Source: Paraburkholderia agricolaris (GTDB lineage Bacteria; Pseudomonadota; Gammaproteobacteria; Burkholderiales; Burkholderiaceae). From it: a stretch of DNA of 64,000 bases. Positions within the stretch are counted from its first letter, which is position 1. Every line of letters starts with the position of its first letter. Positions 8,131-17,606 of this stretch are shown here, piece after piece. Both the position numbers and the translations under genes were made by a program. The stretch is from assembly GCF_009455635.1 (NCBI RefSeq), contig NZ_QPER01000001.1, forward strand, positions 2,666,001 through 2,730,000, read 5' to 3'. The notes below the pieces were generated by a model. It did not search any database, was not told the DNA's origin, and worked only from the letters and a program-made list of their open reading frames with translations.

Positions 8131-9267
8131 TCAGGACCGTAGATCGCGCAACGGGTGCTCGTTGGCCGGCCAAGGGCTTTCGAACATCTTCGCCACCTCG
8201 GCGGCGTTCACGTCTTCAATGCGCGCAAAACGCCAGCGCGGCGCGTTGTCCTTGTCGATAATGCGCGCGCGAATCCCCTCGATCGTGTCGCCCTGCGCGA
8301 AGCTCGTGCGCGTCAGATCGAGATCGCCGCGCAACACGTCCGCCATCGAACCCTCGGCACGCGTCACCACTTCCAGCGACACCGCCATCGACAACGGCGA
8401 ACGTTCGCGCAACACGGCGATCGTCTGCTCGGCCCAATCGGCGGCCTCGCCACCCTGCTCGCGCCCCCGCTCCAGCGAAGCGAGAATCTGCACTACGTCG
8501 GGCAGCGCGAAATGCCGGTCGATCAACCCACGTGTGCTCGCGAGCGGTGCGGCATCGGGCTCCGGCACGACCTGATGCGCGGCGGTCTCGCGTTCGATGC
8601 ACGCCACCACGTCCGCGCCACGTTCGAACAGTTCAGTACGCAGCGTATCGACTAGCGCGGGCAAGGCCGAGTCTTCGATATAGGTGTCGGCGAGGCCTGC
8701 GTAGAGTGCATCGGCTGCGCCAATCGTCTCGCCGGTGACCGCCAGATAACGGCCGAGCGCACCCGGCGTGCGCGCCAGAAACCAGCTTGCGCCGACATCG
8801 GGAAAGAGTCCGATACGGGTCTCGGGCATCGCCATCTTCGTCGAGTCCGTCACCACCCGCAGGCCGCCGGTACGATGCGCACCTTGCGAAATCCCCATGC
8901 CACCGCCCATTACTACGCCGTTCATCAACGCAATGTACGGTTTCGGGTAGGTGAAGATCGCGTGATTGAGCCGGTATTCCTCGATGAAAAACGTGTCGCG
9001 CGCGTCCTGCTCGCCGCGCTGCGCCGACTCGTACAGGAAGCGGATATCGCCGCCCGCGCAGAACGCGCGTGGATGCGCGCTGCGCACCACCACGGCCAGC
9101 ACGTCGGGATCTTCGCGCCACTGGTCGAGCGCCGCGTGCATCGCGCGGATCATGCCGGTGGACAGCGCGTTGAGCGCTTTCGGCCTTTCCAGTTCGATGA
9201 AACCGATGCGGTTGGCTACGTAAGTCGCGACTTCGTCGCTGACGGCGGGCGAGGTGGAAATGGACAT
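8131..9267 (-). CDS. Enoyl-CoA hydratase/isomerase family, 3-hydroxyisobutyryl-CoA hydrolase-like
   Basis: A 378-residue crotonase-fold protein. Crotonase oxyanion-hole elements are FCAGGDIRFLYE and MNGVVMGGGMGIS; the hydrolase-type active site reads MPETRIGLFPDVGASWFL. The length (about 350-390) and the long C-terminal domain, with EGIRARIIDKDNAPRW, match 3-hydroxyisobutyryl-CoA hydrolase of valine breakdown rather than a simple hydratase (about 260). It is convergent with the membrane protein gene, which ends 17 bp away. No other valine genes are adjacent. Confidence 0.88.
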   Translation of the reverse strand: MSISTSPAVSDEVATYVANRIGFIELERPKALNALSTGMIRAMHAALDQWREDPDVLAVVVRSAHPRAFCAGGDIRFLYESAQRGEQDARDTFFIEEYRLNHAIFTYPKPYIALMNGVVMGGGMGISQGAHRTGGLRVVTDSTKMAMPETRIGLFPDVGASWFLARTPGALGRYLAVTGETIGAADALYAGLADTYIEDSALPALVDTLRTELFERGADVVACIERETAAHQVVPEPDAAPLASTRGLIDRHFALPDVVQILASLERGREQGGEAADWAEQTIAVLRERSPLSMAVSLEVVTRAEGSMADVLRGDLDLTRTSFAQGDTIEGIRARIIDKDNAPRWRFARIEDVNAAEVAKMFESPWPANEHPLRDLRS

Positions 9268-9313
9268 GGAGAGCTAAGCGCGATGGCGCGAAATGAACCG
9301 GAACTGAACGTTA

Positions 9314-10213
9314 TCACGCCCTCGCGGCTTTAGGCCTGGTGGCGGGCTGGGTCCCGGCGTTGCCGGCGACCTCCACGGCCGATTCAGACGGCGCTTCAGC
9401 AGACTTCTTTTTACGCGGGCGGGCAGCGCTCATGGCGCCTTGCGGCTGCCCTGCCTGCTGCGTCCCCAGCCAGGCATCGAGTGCGATACCCACCACGGTA
9501 TCCAGCGGCGCAGTCGGGAACACGGGACATGTCAGGTTGAGCGCGACGATGCCGTGCAGGGTCGCCCAGAACGCCTCCGCCCACACCCCCACCTCCATCG
9601 ATGCGGGCAAGCGCCCCGCCGCTTTCAATTCTTCGATCGCGGAGATCATCACGTACAAGGCAGCAGCATCCGGGTCGTCTGGCTCGTCTGGTTTGGCAGG
9701 CTCGACACTCGCCCCGGCCGCGTTGCCGGGCGCAGCAGAAGCCACGGCCGGCGTTTCTGCCGCCGCGCTCTCCACCGTCTCGCCCGACGCGCCCGCCTGC
9801 GCGGCACCAGCCACCGGAGCACCGGCCAGCACAGCGGCCGCGCCGCCCAGCGCCGCGCCCGTGTAGCTCGGGTCTTCCATGAAGATCAGACGATAGGTTT
9901 CCGGATGCGCGACACCGAAGGCCACATAAGCCCGCCCGATCGCCTTCAACCGCGCGGTCGGATCGGCAATCTGCGCCAGCGGCACGAAGGTCTCCAGCAA
10001 CTGCGCATAGCCTTCCGCGCACAACGCCCGTGCGATCTCATCGCGGCTTGCGAAGTGAAGGTACAGCGTGGCGGGCGAATACTCGATGGCGTCGGCAATC
10101 TTGCGCATGGACAGCGCGGCAAAGCCTTCGCGCATCACGATGCGCCGTGCTGCATCGAGGATGCGCTCGCGTAGCGCCTGTTTCTGACGGTTTTTTCGTT
10201 CGGCGATTCCCAT
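9314..10213 (-). CDS. TetR family transcriptional regulator with Ala-rich insertion
   Basis: The N-terminal TetR helix-turn-helix is clear: RERILDAARRIVMREG, then LSMRKIADAIEYSPATLYLHF. The start MGIAERKNRQ at 10213 is chosen by family alignment; two more in-frame ATGs lie up to 10222. The 299-residue protein is long for TetR (about 200). An Ala/Glu/Pro-rich insertion (about residues 120-185) interrupts the ligand-binding domain, and the tail is basic (RPRKKKSAEA). It is divergent from the epimerase gene at 10348, with a palindrome between them, so it probably represses itself and that gene. Confidence 0.88.
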   Translation of the reverse strand: MGIAERKNRQKQALRERILDAARRIVMREGFAALSMRKIADAIEYSPATLYLHFASRDEIARALCAEGYAQLLETFVPLAQIADPTARLKAIGRAYVAFGVAHPETYRLIFMEDPSYTGAALGGAAAVLAGAPVAGAAQAGASGETVESAAAETPAVASAAPGNAAGASVEPAKPDEPDDPDAAALYVMISAIEELKAAGRLPASMEVGVWAEAFWATLHGIVALNLTCPVFPTAPLDTVVGIALDAWLGTQQAGQPQGAMSAARPRKKKSAEAPSESAVEVAGNAGTQPATRPKAARA

Positions 10214-10256
10214 GACGAACATTTTCAGGTTGACAAACTGAAAAGTCAAATTAAAC

Positions 10257-10283
10257 TGAACACCGTTTACTGAACAGTGTTCA
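10257..10283. promoter_or_regulatory. Probable TetR operator
   Basis: An imperfect inverted repeat TGAACACCG / CAGTGTTCA (8 of 9 positions symmetric, 9-nt spacer) lies in the 134-bp divergent region between the TetR gene and the epimerase gene. This is the usual place for a TetR self-operator. That the adjacent regulator binds it is inference. Confidence 0.6.
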
Positions 10284-10347
10284 TTAAATTCTCATCAATC
10301 AGTCAACATTATCCTGGCGCGATAAGGCGCCACTTTCAGGAGTCGCC

Positions 10348-11358
10348 ATGCAAGCCATAGGAAAAGTCGGTTTATTCGGTGCCGCCGGCGCGGCAGGTCA
10401 AATCATCGCTGCCGCGCTTAGCGCGGCGGGCCGGGATTACCGGGTGGTCGGCCGCTCGCGCGCCCCGCTCGAAGCGGCCTTCGGTCACGACCCGCATGCG
10501 GAAATCGTCACGTGGAATCCAGATGAGCCGGCTTCGATCAGCGCCGCGGCTGCCGGTTTGCAGACTGTGATCTACCTGGTGGGCGTGCCCTACGACCGGT
10601 TCGCCGAGCATCCGCCGCTCATGGAAAAAACGCTCGCCGGTGTGACGGCAGCGGGTGTCGAGCGCCTCATTCTGATCGGTACCGTGTACCCGTACGGCCG
10701 TGCGCGTGGCAATCCGATCAGCGAAGATCATCCGCGTGAGCCCCACACGTTCAAGGGCAAGATGCGGCTCGAGCAGGAGAAGCTGGTGCTGGCGGCGCAT
10801 GGCCGCGCCAGCGGGTCGGGCCGCCTGTCGACACTGGTGCTGCGGCTGCCGGATTTCTACGGTCCCGGCATCGAACGTAGTCTGATCAATGGCGTATTCG
10901 AGGCGGCGGCGCGGGGCAAGCGCGCACAGATGATCGGACCAGTGGATGTGCCGCACGAATTCATCTACCTGCCGGATATCGGACCGGTGGTCGAGACACT
11001 TACGCGCACGGCCGACGCATACGGCCGCTGGTGGCATCTGGCCGGCACGGGCACGATCACGCAGCGTGAAGTGGCGAGACAGGCCTACGCGCTGGCCGGC
11101 CGCGAGCCGAAGCTGATGGTCGCCGGTAAGACCATGCTGCGCATGCTCGGTCTTTTCAATCCGCTGATGCGCGAACTGGTGGAGATGAATTACCTGATGA
11201 CCGAGCCGGTTGTGCTGGACGACACCGCGTTGATGAAGCTGATCGGCCCGGTCAGAAAAACCTCATACGAGGACGGTATCCGCCGTTGTTTCGATGCCGC
11301 GCGGAAAGCGGCATCGGCGAGTGCGGGAACGCAGCGGGACTCCGCGACAACGGCTTGA
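10348..11358 (+). CDS. NAD-dependent epimerase/dehydratase family protein
   Basis: A 336-residue Rossmann-fold protein. The dinucleotide-binding loop is GLFGAAGAAGQIIAAAL at residues 8-24. VIYLVGVPYDR and LILIGTVYPYGRARG follow the extended-SDR pattern, but the usual active-site YxxxK is replaced in the region EPHTFKGKMRLEQEK, so it may be an atypical or non-catalytic member. CAGGAGTCGCC precedes the ATG. It is probably controlled by the divergent TetR. The substrate cannot be named from sequence. Confidence 0.85.
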   Translation: MQAIGKVGLFGAAGAAGQIIAAALSAAGRDYRVVGRSRAPLEAAFGHDPHAEIVTWNPDEPASISAAAAGLQTVIYLVGVPYDRFAEHPPLMEKTLAGVTAAGVERLILIGTVYPYGRARGNPISEDHPREPHTFKGKMRLEQEKLVLAAHGRASGSGRLSTLVLRLPDFYGPGIERSLINGVFEAAARGKRAQMIGPVDVPHEFIYLPDIGPVVETLTRTADAYGRWWHLAGTGTITQREVARQAYALAGREPKLMVAGKTMLRMLGLFNPLMRELVEMNYLMTEPVVLDDTALMKLIGPVRKTSYEDGIRRCFDAARKAASASAGTQRDSATTA

Positions 11359-11425
11359 CCGTGGATGGGTTTCGCAAGCGCGGGGGATTGATGCCCGTTA
11401 TCCACGCAGCAGCGAATAAACCGGA

Positions 11426-11710
11426 TCAGCCCGCCACGTTGCCGGGCGGAAAATGGCCGCTCCTGAGCAGCACGGGCGTGCCGTTGCTGATCTGCAAATG
11501 CTCGCGCGCAACTGCCTCGATGCGCGGACGCCCGGCATCGAACGCGCGCATCCAGCCCTCGAGATCCTCCGGGTACGCGCCGAAGTGATCCTCGAGCGCC
11601 TCGACCGAGATCGCGCACGGCACCGGTTCGCCGTCCACGAGCGCGGGAAACACGACGGTCAGATTGGAGTCGCGGTAAGCAGGCGCATCCGCGGGAAACT
11701 GAATTTCCAT
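11426..11710 (-). CDS. DUF1488 family protein
   Basis: A 94-residue acidic protein that matches the DUF1488 pattern: MEIQFPADAPAYRD, a VVFPALVDGEPVPCAISVEAL core and an EDHFGAYPEDLEGW helix. DUF1488 proteins are small, widespread in Burkholderia and of unknown function. It is convergent with the epimerase gene, 67 bp away. The following 11711-11975 region has no gene I can support. Confidence 0.8.
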   Translation of the reverse strand: MEIQFPADAPAYRDSNLTVVFPALVDGEPVPCAISVEALEDHFGAYPEDLEGWMRAFDAGRPRIEAVAREHLQISNGTPVLLRSGHFPPGNVAG

Positions 11711-11975
11711 GGTCGCCTCATCAGAAATATCCGGCAGAAAAGAGCGAAGGTGAAAACCGTCCGCCCCCGGACATGCCCGTTATGGTACTCGCGCGGCTGG
11801 ACCACGGTCCAGCGCCCTTCCCCCTTTTTGTCCGATGCCGCGTGCGCCGGAGCGATCGGTTCCACATGCGAATCGCTATGCGGATTGCACTTGTGCCGCC
11901 TACCTCGGTCGAACTTGCTGACCGGCACGATCCGTGCTGACGCAGTGACGCCATTTCGAGGTCAATGAGCGCAAT

Positions 11976-12167
11976 ATGGGAAAATATTTTCTGCAGAACC
12001 ACGAATTGCCTGAGCCGGACGCGGCAACCAGATGGTTTGCTTACGCCGAAAGCCACGGCATCGACATTCCGAAAGCCATTAGCATCTGGGAAGACGCGGC
12101 AACCGAAAGCGGCACGGAAAGCCGCCAGATGGTTGGCGCGGCGGGCATCACAATCGAAACGCCTTAG
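11976..12167 (+). CDS. Small hypothetical protein
   Basis: A 63-residue soluble protein: MGKYFLQNHELPEPDAATRW then a helix AYAESHGIDIPKAISIWEDA. A second frame starting at 11965 overlaps it completely; this one has the more protein-like composition. The ribosome site is weak. No family is recognised. Treat as probable but unproven. Confidence 0.45.
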   Translation: MGKYFLQNHELPEPDAATRWFAYAESHGIDIPKAISIWEDAATESGTESRQMVGAAGITIETP

Positions 12168-12234
12168 CCCTGCGCAAGGGTACACGTCCAGCGTGTGGCG
12201 AGCCTCGATACCTATTTGAAAGGAAAACATCACG

Positions 12235-12618
12235 ATGCATTTCATGACGCAACTGCGCCGCTCCGGCCGCCTCCGACCGGGCCGCACCGCGCTTGCTCTG
12301 GTCCGCAACGCGTCCCTGTTTGCCGCCCTGCCCGCCGCTGTGCTGTTCGGCGCGGGTTTGAGCGGCTGCGCATCGTCGAACACCACCTCGCTGATCAATC
12401 TGCCGAACGGCCAGACCGGCTTTGCGGTGAACTGCAGCGGTGCCGACGCGGCTTCCAGTTGGGCCTCCTGCTACGTGCAGGCCGGCAAGGCATGTGGCGC
12501 GACCGGCTACGACATCGTGTCGAAAGACAACGACGAAGGCGGCGCTGCGGGCGGCAGCATCACGAACGTCGTCTCGGCTAACGTGAAAAACCGCTCGATG
12601 ATCGTGCGCTGCAAATAA
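12235..12618 (+). CDS. Putative lipoprotein
   Basis: A 127-residue protein with a long basic N-region, a hydrophobic stretch (LFAALPAAVLFGAG) and a lipobox LSGC ending at C45, so it is probably lipidated. The mature part starts CASSNTTSLINLPNGQTGF and contains four more cysteines (C67, C78 and nearby, and C126), which could form disulphides in the periplasm. AAAGGAAAACATCACG precedes the ATG. Function unknown; similar short lipoproteins are common in Burkholderia. Confidence 0.8.
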   Translation: MHFMTQLRRSGRLRPGRTALALVRNASLFAALPAAVLFGAGLSGCASSNTTSLINLPNGQTGFAVNCSGADAASSWASCYVQAGKACGATGYDIVSKDNDEGGAAGGSITNVVSANVKNRSMIVRCK

Positions 12619-12647
12619 CGCACTGAGCGCATGCTCGGGGCGTGTGA

Positions 12648-12986
12648 TCAGTGCGCCTGCATCTTCGAGAAGATGTTCAGCACGGCGACCCCGGCAATGA
12701 TCAGCCCGAGTCCGATGATGGCCGGCACGTCCGGCACTTGCCGGTACAACACGACCGCAACCAGGGTAATCAGCACGATGCCGGCGCCGGACCACACCGC
12801 GTAGACAATGCCCACCGGAATACTCTTCAGCGTGAGCGACAGGCAATAGAACGCGATGCCGTAACCGATCACCACGACCGCTGAGGGCAATAGCCGCGAG
12901 AAACCTTCCGACGCCCGCATGGCAGACGTCGCAATCACTTCGGCGACGATCGCAATCGCGAGCAATGCATAAGGGGGCATCCGCAT
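12648..12986 (-). CDS. Small multidrug resistance (EmrE-type) efflux protein
   Basis: A 112-residue, four-helix SMR protein. The membrane-embedded glutamate sits in [18 protein letters not shown], and the signature [20 protein letters not shown] matches EmrE-class drug/proton antiporters rather than the SugE/Gdx guanidinium exporters. ATG at 12986 and ATG at 12980 are both possible. The gene begins 5 nt after the UPF0303 stop, so the two form an operon. It likely exports quaternary cations. Confidence 0.9.
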   Translation of the reverse strand: MRMPPYALLAIAIVAEVIATSAMRASEGFSRLLPSAVVVIGYGIAFYCLSLTLKSIPVGIVYAVWSGAGIVLITLVAVVLYRQVPDVPAIIGLGLIIAGVAVLNIFSKMQAH

Positions 12987-12990
12987 CGCT

Positions 12991-13488
12991 TCAGGCCTTT
13001 GCAAGCGCGAGCTTGCTGTAGTCGTGACCGAGGTGGGCACACAGCGCCTCCACCACCAGTTCGTGATCCGCACGCTGCGGCAGGCCGGATACCGTGATCG
13101 AGCCGATCACACCGGCGCCCGTTACCGTTAATGGAAACGCGCCGCCATGCGACGCATATTCCGTGGCCGGCAACGCGTGCTTGTCGGCGAGCGTGCTGCC
13201 CGACTGCTGCATCTTCAAACCAATCGCGTATGAACTGCGCCGAAAATGCGCGACGGTGTTGCCCTTGCGGCGCGCCCAGTCGACATTGTCCGGCGTTGCG
13301 CCATCGAGCAAGCTGAAGAACAGCGGCTGGCCGAACGTGCGCACGTCGATGGCGGCGGCAATGCCGCGGGCCTTGGCAAGCTCGTGCAGAAATGCGCCGA
13401 TCTGCCACGCGCGGTCGGCATCGAATTGCGGGAACACCAGCGCGTGTTCCTGGGCGGCAATCACCTGTAGATCGTGAGCGATATCCAT
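12991..13488 (-). CDS. UPF0303 family (GlcG/HbpS-like, putative haem-degrading) protein
   Basis: With the start at [15 protein letters not shown] (13488) the protein is 165 residues, the usual UPF0303 size; the frame is open 18 codons further upstream. The core contains [40 protein letters not shown] and [19 protein letters not shown], typical of this GlcG/HbpS-related fold. A haem role is known only for distant relatives. A truncated copy of its C-terminus lies at 42889-43026. It is cotranscribed with the SMR gene downstream. Confidence 0.85.
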   Translation of the reverse strand: MDIAHDLQVIAAQEHALVFPQFDADRAWQIGAFLHELAKARGIAAAIDVRTFGQPLFFSLLDGATPDNVDWARRKGNTVAHFRRSSYAIGLKMQQSGSTLADKHALPATEYASHGGAFPLTVTGAGVIGSITVSGLPQRADHELVVEALCAHLGHDYSKLALAKA

Positions 13489-13716
13489 GGCGTTCAGAGC
13501 AAGGTAAGAGGTGAGACGCGGGCCGTTGTAGATGCACTCCACATCCCGGCGCCGCGCGGAGAACCTGGATTCTAGCGCAGCGCCTTACGAGAGCCTTCTG
13601 GTATGCGACACCGGCAATGCGCGTGGCGACGCGAGAGCGTGCCGCGCCAGCAACGCTACGCCGCATTGGCAAGTGACGCGGCGTAGCGCGCATTGAAGCC
13701 GGTTCTTAAATAGCTA

Positions 13717-13745
13717 TTGCGTGAGCTGCTGCTTTGTTCTATAAT
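13717..13745 (+). promoter_or_regulatory. Sigma-70 promoter of tRNA-fMet
   Basis: TTGCGT (13717-13722), a 17-nt spacer and a perfect TATAAT (13740-13745), 15 nt before the tRNA 5' end. Transcription would begin close to the tRNA. Confidence 0.75.
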
Positions 13746-13760
13746 CTTTTCTTCGACGGA

Positions 13761-13837
<77 letters not shown>

Positions 13838-13876
13838 AGCAGTATTTAGCTGGTTCGAAACGTCGAAACAACATCA

Positions 13877-13906
13877 AAGGCTTGCCCAACCGGCAGGCCT
13901 TTTTTG
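13877..13906 (+). terminator. Rho-independent terminator of tRNA-fMet
   Basis: AAGGCTTGCC pairs with GGCAGGCCTT (9 of 10 Watson-Crick, one G-T) around a 5-nt loop and runs into TTTTTTGTTTT. It lies 40 nt after the tRNA end. Confidence 0.85.
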
Positions 13907-14136
13907 TTTTCAGCCTCTCCTTCCCAGCGTCCGGGCGAGCACCGCGCCTCATTGATCCGGACTCCAAACATATCCACTTTCTTTCGCAACGTAGCGCTTG
14001 GCACGCGCGCCGGCGAGATGCCTCCGAGCGGTGGAATATCGCCGCGCCGAACCCACCGGCGCACCCCGCCATGCCTCGCTCCCGGCAAAGCGCGCCCCAG
14101 TGATAAACTCCCATCACTCTTTCTCGTCCCCTTCCT

Positions 14137-14682
14137 ATGAAATTCTGTTCTGTCTGCGGCCACGGCGTCAGCCTGAGCATTCCGCCGGGCGACAACCGCG
14201 AGCGCTTCGTATGCGGCAGTTGCGGCACGGTGCACTATCAGAATCCGCGCAACGTGGTCGGCACCGTTCCGGTCTGGGACGACAAAGTGCTGCTGTGCCG
14301 TCGCGCGATCGAGCCGCGCTATGGCTACTGGACGCTGCCGGCAGGCTTCATGGAAATGGGCGAAACCACCGCCGAAGCCGCTTCGCGCGAGACGCTGGAG
14401 GAAGCCGGCGCGCGCGTCGAGGTGCAGAACCTGTTTTCGCTGCTGAACGTGCCGCACGTGCATCAGGTGCACCTGTTCTATATGGCGCGCCTGCTCGACC
14501 TCGACATCGAGGCCGGAGAGGAAAGCCTCGAAGTGAAACTCTTCGAGGAACACGAGATTCCGTGGGACGAGATCGCCTTCCCGACCGTCGGCCAGACCTT
14601 GCGCTTCTTTTTCGCTGACCGTGCCGCCGGCAGCTTCGGCCTGCATACGGGCGACATTTTCCGCTCGCTGCGCGAAGGTTGA
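14137..14682 (+). CDS. Nudix hydrolase with zinc ribbon (ADP-ribose/NADH pyrophosphatase type)
   Basis: A 181-residue protein with an N-terminal zinc ribbon (CSVCGHG ... FVCGSCG; C4, C7, C26, C29) and a Nudix box starting GFMEMGETTAEAASRETLEE, followed by AGARV. It hydrolyses nucleoside diphosphates linked to another moiety; the substrate is not fixed by sequence, though ribbon-bearing members are often NADH- or ADP-ribose-type. It lies 9 nt upstream of aat on the same strand, suggesting cotranscription. Confidence 0.92.
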   Translation: MKFCSVCGHGVSLSIPPGDNRERFVCGSCGTVHYQNPRNVVGTVPVWDDKVLLCRRAIEPRYGYWTLPAGFMEMGETTAEAASRETLEEAGARVEVQNLFSLLNVPHVHQVHLFYMARLLDLDIEAGEESLEVKLFEEHEIPWDEIAFPTVGQTLRFFFADRAAGSFGLHTGDIFRSLREG

Positions 14683-14691
14683 GCGGCGCGC

Positions 14692-15429
14692 ATGGTTCCC
14701 TGGCTCGGACCTGACGATCCGTTTCCCTCCGTCGAGCGCGCGCTCGGCGCGGCAAGCGGCGCACCCGGCCTGCTCGCCGCCAGCGGCGACCTGCTGCCGT
14801 CGCGGCTGATCGACGCCTATCGGCGCGGCATCTTCCCGTGGTACTCGGACGGCCAGCCGGTCTTGTGGTGGAGTCCCGATCCACGCATGATCCTGCGTCC
14901 CGCCGAATTCAAGGTGTCGCCGTCGCTACGCAAGACGCTCAAACGCGTGCTGCGCGAGGACAGCTGGGAAATCCGCGTCGACCATGATTTCGCCGCCGTG
15001 ATGCGCGCCTGTGCGCAGGCGCCGCGGCGCGGCCAGCGCGGCACCTGGATCACAGCCGACGTGGTCGAGGCCTACTCGTCGCTGCACCGGGTGGGCGATG
15101 CGCACAGTATCGAAACCTGGTTCGAAGGCAGGCGCGTAGGCGGTTTGTATGGGGTCTCGTTCGGCCGGATGTTCTTCGGCGAATCGATGTTCGCGGAGGT
15201 TACCGATGCGTCGAAAATGGCGCTCGCCGCGCTCGTCGGACACTTGCGCCGTCACGAAATAGAAATGATAGACTGCCAGCAGAACACGTCGCATCTGGCG
15301 TCGCTTGGCGGCCGCGAGATAGCGCGCAAAGCGTTCATCGCGCATGTTCGCGCGTCTGTCGATGCACCGCCGATTCCCTGGCGGTTCGACAAGACCGTCT
15401 TGCGCGATGTCGTCGCGCCGCCGGCGTAG
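14692..15429 (+). CDS. aat: Leucyl/phenylalanyl-tRNA-protein transferase
   Basis: Aat attaches Leu or Phe from tRNA to proteins with N-terminal Lys or Arg, marking them for ClpAP. The 245-residue protein shows [19 protein letters not shown] near residue 42, WSPDPRMIL, the GNAT-fold [20 protein letters not shown], and [17 protein letters not shown] near the C-terminus. It lies directly downstream of the Nudix gene and upstream of bpt, the partner aminoacyl-protein transferase, so both arms of the N-end rule are encoded side by side. Confidence 0.96.
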   Translation: MVPWLGPDDPFPSVERALGAASGAPGLLAASGDLLPSRLIDAYRRGIFPWYSDGQPVLWWSPDPRMILRPAEFKVSPSLRKTLKRVLREDSWEIRVDHDFAAVMRACAQAPRRGQRGTWITADVVEAYSSLHRVGDAHSIETWFEGRRVGGLYGVSFGRMFFGESMFAEVTDASKMALAALVGHLRRHEIEMIDCQQNTSHLASLGGREIARKAFIAHVRASVDAPPIPWRFDKTVLRDVVAPPA

Positions 15430-15545
15430 AAAGAATCAGGCCGAATCCGGATCCGTCGCCTACCGAGCCGCGGGTCACGAGCCGCGGGTTGAAATCCGCA
15501 AGGCGCCGGGTTTGCAATACCAGAGACGCTTCGAGAGCTGCCAAC

Positions 15546-16367
15546 GTGACTCATCCCAACGAGCTGCCTCTTTCGCCGCTTTCCGCGCTGCAATTTTATG
15601 CAACGGCGCCCTATCCCTGCAGCTATCTGGATGGACGCATCGCGCGCTCGCAAGTCGCCACCCCCAGCCATTTGATCAATTCCGACGTCTATACCGACCT
15701 CGTCAAAGCCGGCTTCCGCCGCTCGGGTGTGTTCACCTACCGCCCGTATTGCGACGGCTGCCGCGCCTGCGTGCCGGTGCGCGTGCCGGTCGACAGTTAC
15801 GTGGCGAACCGAACCCAGCGCCGGATCTGGAAAAAACACGGCGAACTGATCGCGACGGTGGCCCCGCTGCATTACGACGAAGAGCACTATGCGCTTTACA
15901 TGCGCTATCAGTCGGCACGGCATGCCGGCGGCGGCATGGACCGCGACAGTCGCGACCAGTACGAACAGTTCCTGCTGCAGAGCCGGATCAACTCGCGGCT
16001 GGTCGAGTTTCGCGAGCCTTTGCCGGATCATCCGGACGCGCCGGGCATTCTGCGCATGATCAGCATGATCGACATCCTGGGCGACGGGCTCTCGTCGGTC
16101 TATACGTTTTTCGAACCGGGTCTGCCGCACACCAGTTTCGGCACCTACAACATCTACTGGCAGATCGAACAGGCGAAGAGCCTCAAGCTGCCCTACGTGT
16201 ACCTCGGCTACTGGATTCGCGAGAGTCCGAAGATGGCGTACAAGGCCAATTTCCGGCCGCTCGAAGGCTTGATCGACGGCGCGTGGAAAGTGCTCGATCC
16301 CGCCAGCATCGATCTGCCGCCGGTCGATCTGGCGATTCACGGCCGGCGCGGGCCGCTGCGGCCGTAG
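15546..16367 (+). CDS. bpt: Aspartate/glutamate leucyltransferase Bpt (ATE family)
   Basis: Bpt transfers Leu to N-terminal Asp or Glu of proteins, extending the bacterial N-end rule. The GTG start at 15546 is chosen because the product then begins [20 protein letters not shown], the conserved family start; upstream codons are atypical. The 273-residue protein has the N-terminal cysteine cluster [16 protein letters not shown] and the C-terminal transferase domain ([17 protein letters not shown]). It is 116 bp downstream of aat. Confidence 0.95.
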   Translation: MTHPNELPLSPLSALQFYATAPYPCSYLDGRIARSQVATPSHLINSDVYTDLVKAGFRRSGVFTYRPYCDGCRACVPVRVPVDSYVANRTQRRIWKKHGELIATVAPLHYDEEHYALYMRYQSARHAGGGMDRDSRDQYEQFLLQSRINSRLVEFREPLPDHPDAPGILRMISMIDILGDGLSSVYTFFEPGLPHTSFGTYNIYWQIEQAKSLKLPYVYLGYWIRESPKMAYKANFRPLEGLIDGAWKVLDPASIDLPPVDLAIHGRRGPLRP

Positions 16368-16487
16368 TCACGGCGGGCGGGCGGTTCCAAAGGTTCGCGC
16401 CTGCGCGTCTCGGCCCATTGGTCTCATTAATGCGTTAAAGCCGGTAAAATGGCGGGTTCCCATTTTCCGGCCACCCGGCTTCGTCCC

Positions 16488-17510
16488 GTGTTCAGTTCCC
16501 TCTACCCGCTCGTACGCGCCCAACTCTTTCGCATGGACGCGGAAGACGCTCACCACCTGACTTTGCGCATACTTGGCGCCGCCGGCCGCACCGGCCTTGC
16601 CGGCGCGCTCGCGCCACGCGTGCCGGACGCGCCGCGCACCGTGATGGGGCTGACGTTCAGGAATCCGGTCGGGCTCGCCGCCGGGCTCGACAAGGACGGC
16701 GCGTGCATCGACGGTCTGGCGGCGCTCGGCTTCGGCTTCATCGAGGTCGGCACGGTCACGCCGCGCGCACAGCCGGGCAATCCGCGCCCGCGCATGTTCC
16801 GCCTGCCGCAGGCGAATGCCGTGATCAACCGGATGGGCTTCAACAATGCGGGCGTCGACCAGTTCGTCAAGAACGTGCAGGCCGCGCGCTATCGCGGCAT
16901 CCTGGGGTTGAACATCGGCAAGAACGCCGACACGCCGATCGAGCGCGCCGCCGAAGACTATCTGTACTGCCTCGAACGCGTGTACCCGTTCGCGAGCTAT
17001 GTGACGGTCAACATTTCGTCGCCGAATACGAAAAATCTGCGCCAGTTGCAAGGCGCGGGCGAACTCGACGCGCTGCTCGCGGCGCTCAAGGACAAGCAGC
17101 AGCGTCTGGCCGACATGCACGGCAAGCTGGTGCCGCTCGCGTTGAAGATCGCGCCGGACCTCGACGACGAGCAGATCAAATCGATCGGCGACACGCTGTT
17201 GCGCCACAAATTCGAAGGCGTGATCGCCACCAACACCACCTTGTCGCGCACCGCCGTCACCGGCATGCAATACGGCGACGAGGCCGGCGGCCTGTCGGGC
17301 AAGCCGGTATTCGACGCGTCCAACGAAGTGATCCGCAAGCTGCGCGCCGAAGTCGGCGAGACGGTGCCGATCATCGGCGTGGGCGGGATTTTCTCGGGCG
17401 AGGATGCGCGCGCGAAGCTGGCTGCGGGCGCTTCGCTGGTCCAGCTCTATACCGGCTTCATCTATCGCGGACCGGCGCTGGTGGCTGAGTGCGCGCAGGC
17501 ACTGCGTTAA
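16488..17510 (+). CDS. pyrD: Dihydroorotate dehydrogenase (quinone), class 2
   Basis: PyrD oxidises dihydroorotate to orotate at the inner membrane, passing electrons to quinone. The GTG start at 16488 gives [20 protein letters not shown], the conserved membrane-associating helix of class 2 enzymes; a longer frame from ATG 16449 lacks conservation. The 340-residue protein shows [30 protein letters not shown], the catalytic-serine region [19 protein letters not shown] and the FMN-binding [11 protein letters not shown]. It stands after bpt but with its own 120-bp leader. Confidence 0.95.
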   Translation: MFSSLYPLVRAQLFRMDAEDAHHLTLRILGAAGRTGLAGALAPRVPDAPRTVMGLTFRNPVGLAAGLDKDGACIDGLAALGFGFIEVGTVTPRAQPGNPRPRMFRLPQANAVINRMGFNNAGVDQFVKNVQAARYRGILGLNIGKNADTPIERAAEDYLYCLERVYPFASYVTVNISSPNTKNLRQLQGAGELDALLAALKDKQQRLADMHGKLVPLALKIAPDLDDEQIKSIGDTLLRHKFEGVIATNTTLSRTAVTGMQYGDEAGGLSGKPVFDASNEVIRKLRAEVGETVPIIGVGGIFSGEDARAKLAAGASLVQLYTGFIYRGPALVAECAQALR

Positions 17511-17537
17511 AGCCATATAGATATAAACAAACGATAT

Positions 17538-17566
17538 TTGAATTTCGATAGTCTGTTTTGTTATGC
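17538..17566 (+). promoter_or_regulatory. Candidate promoter of the cystine-type ABC operon
   Basis: TTGAAT (17538-17543), a 17-nt spacer and TTATGC (17561-17566), 40 bp upstream of the receptor gene, in an AT-rich stretch. Inspection only. Confidence 0.4.
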
Positions 17567-17606
17567 TTTTGTCTGTTAAAACACCAGACGTACAGAAAGG
17601 AACACG

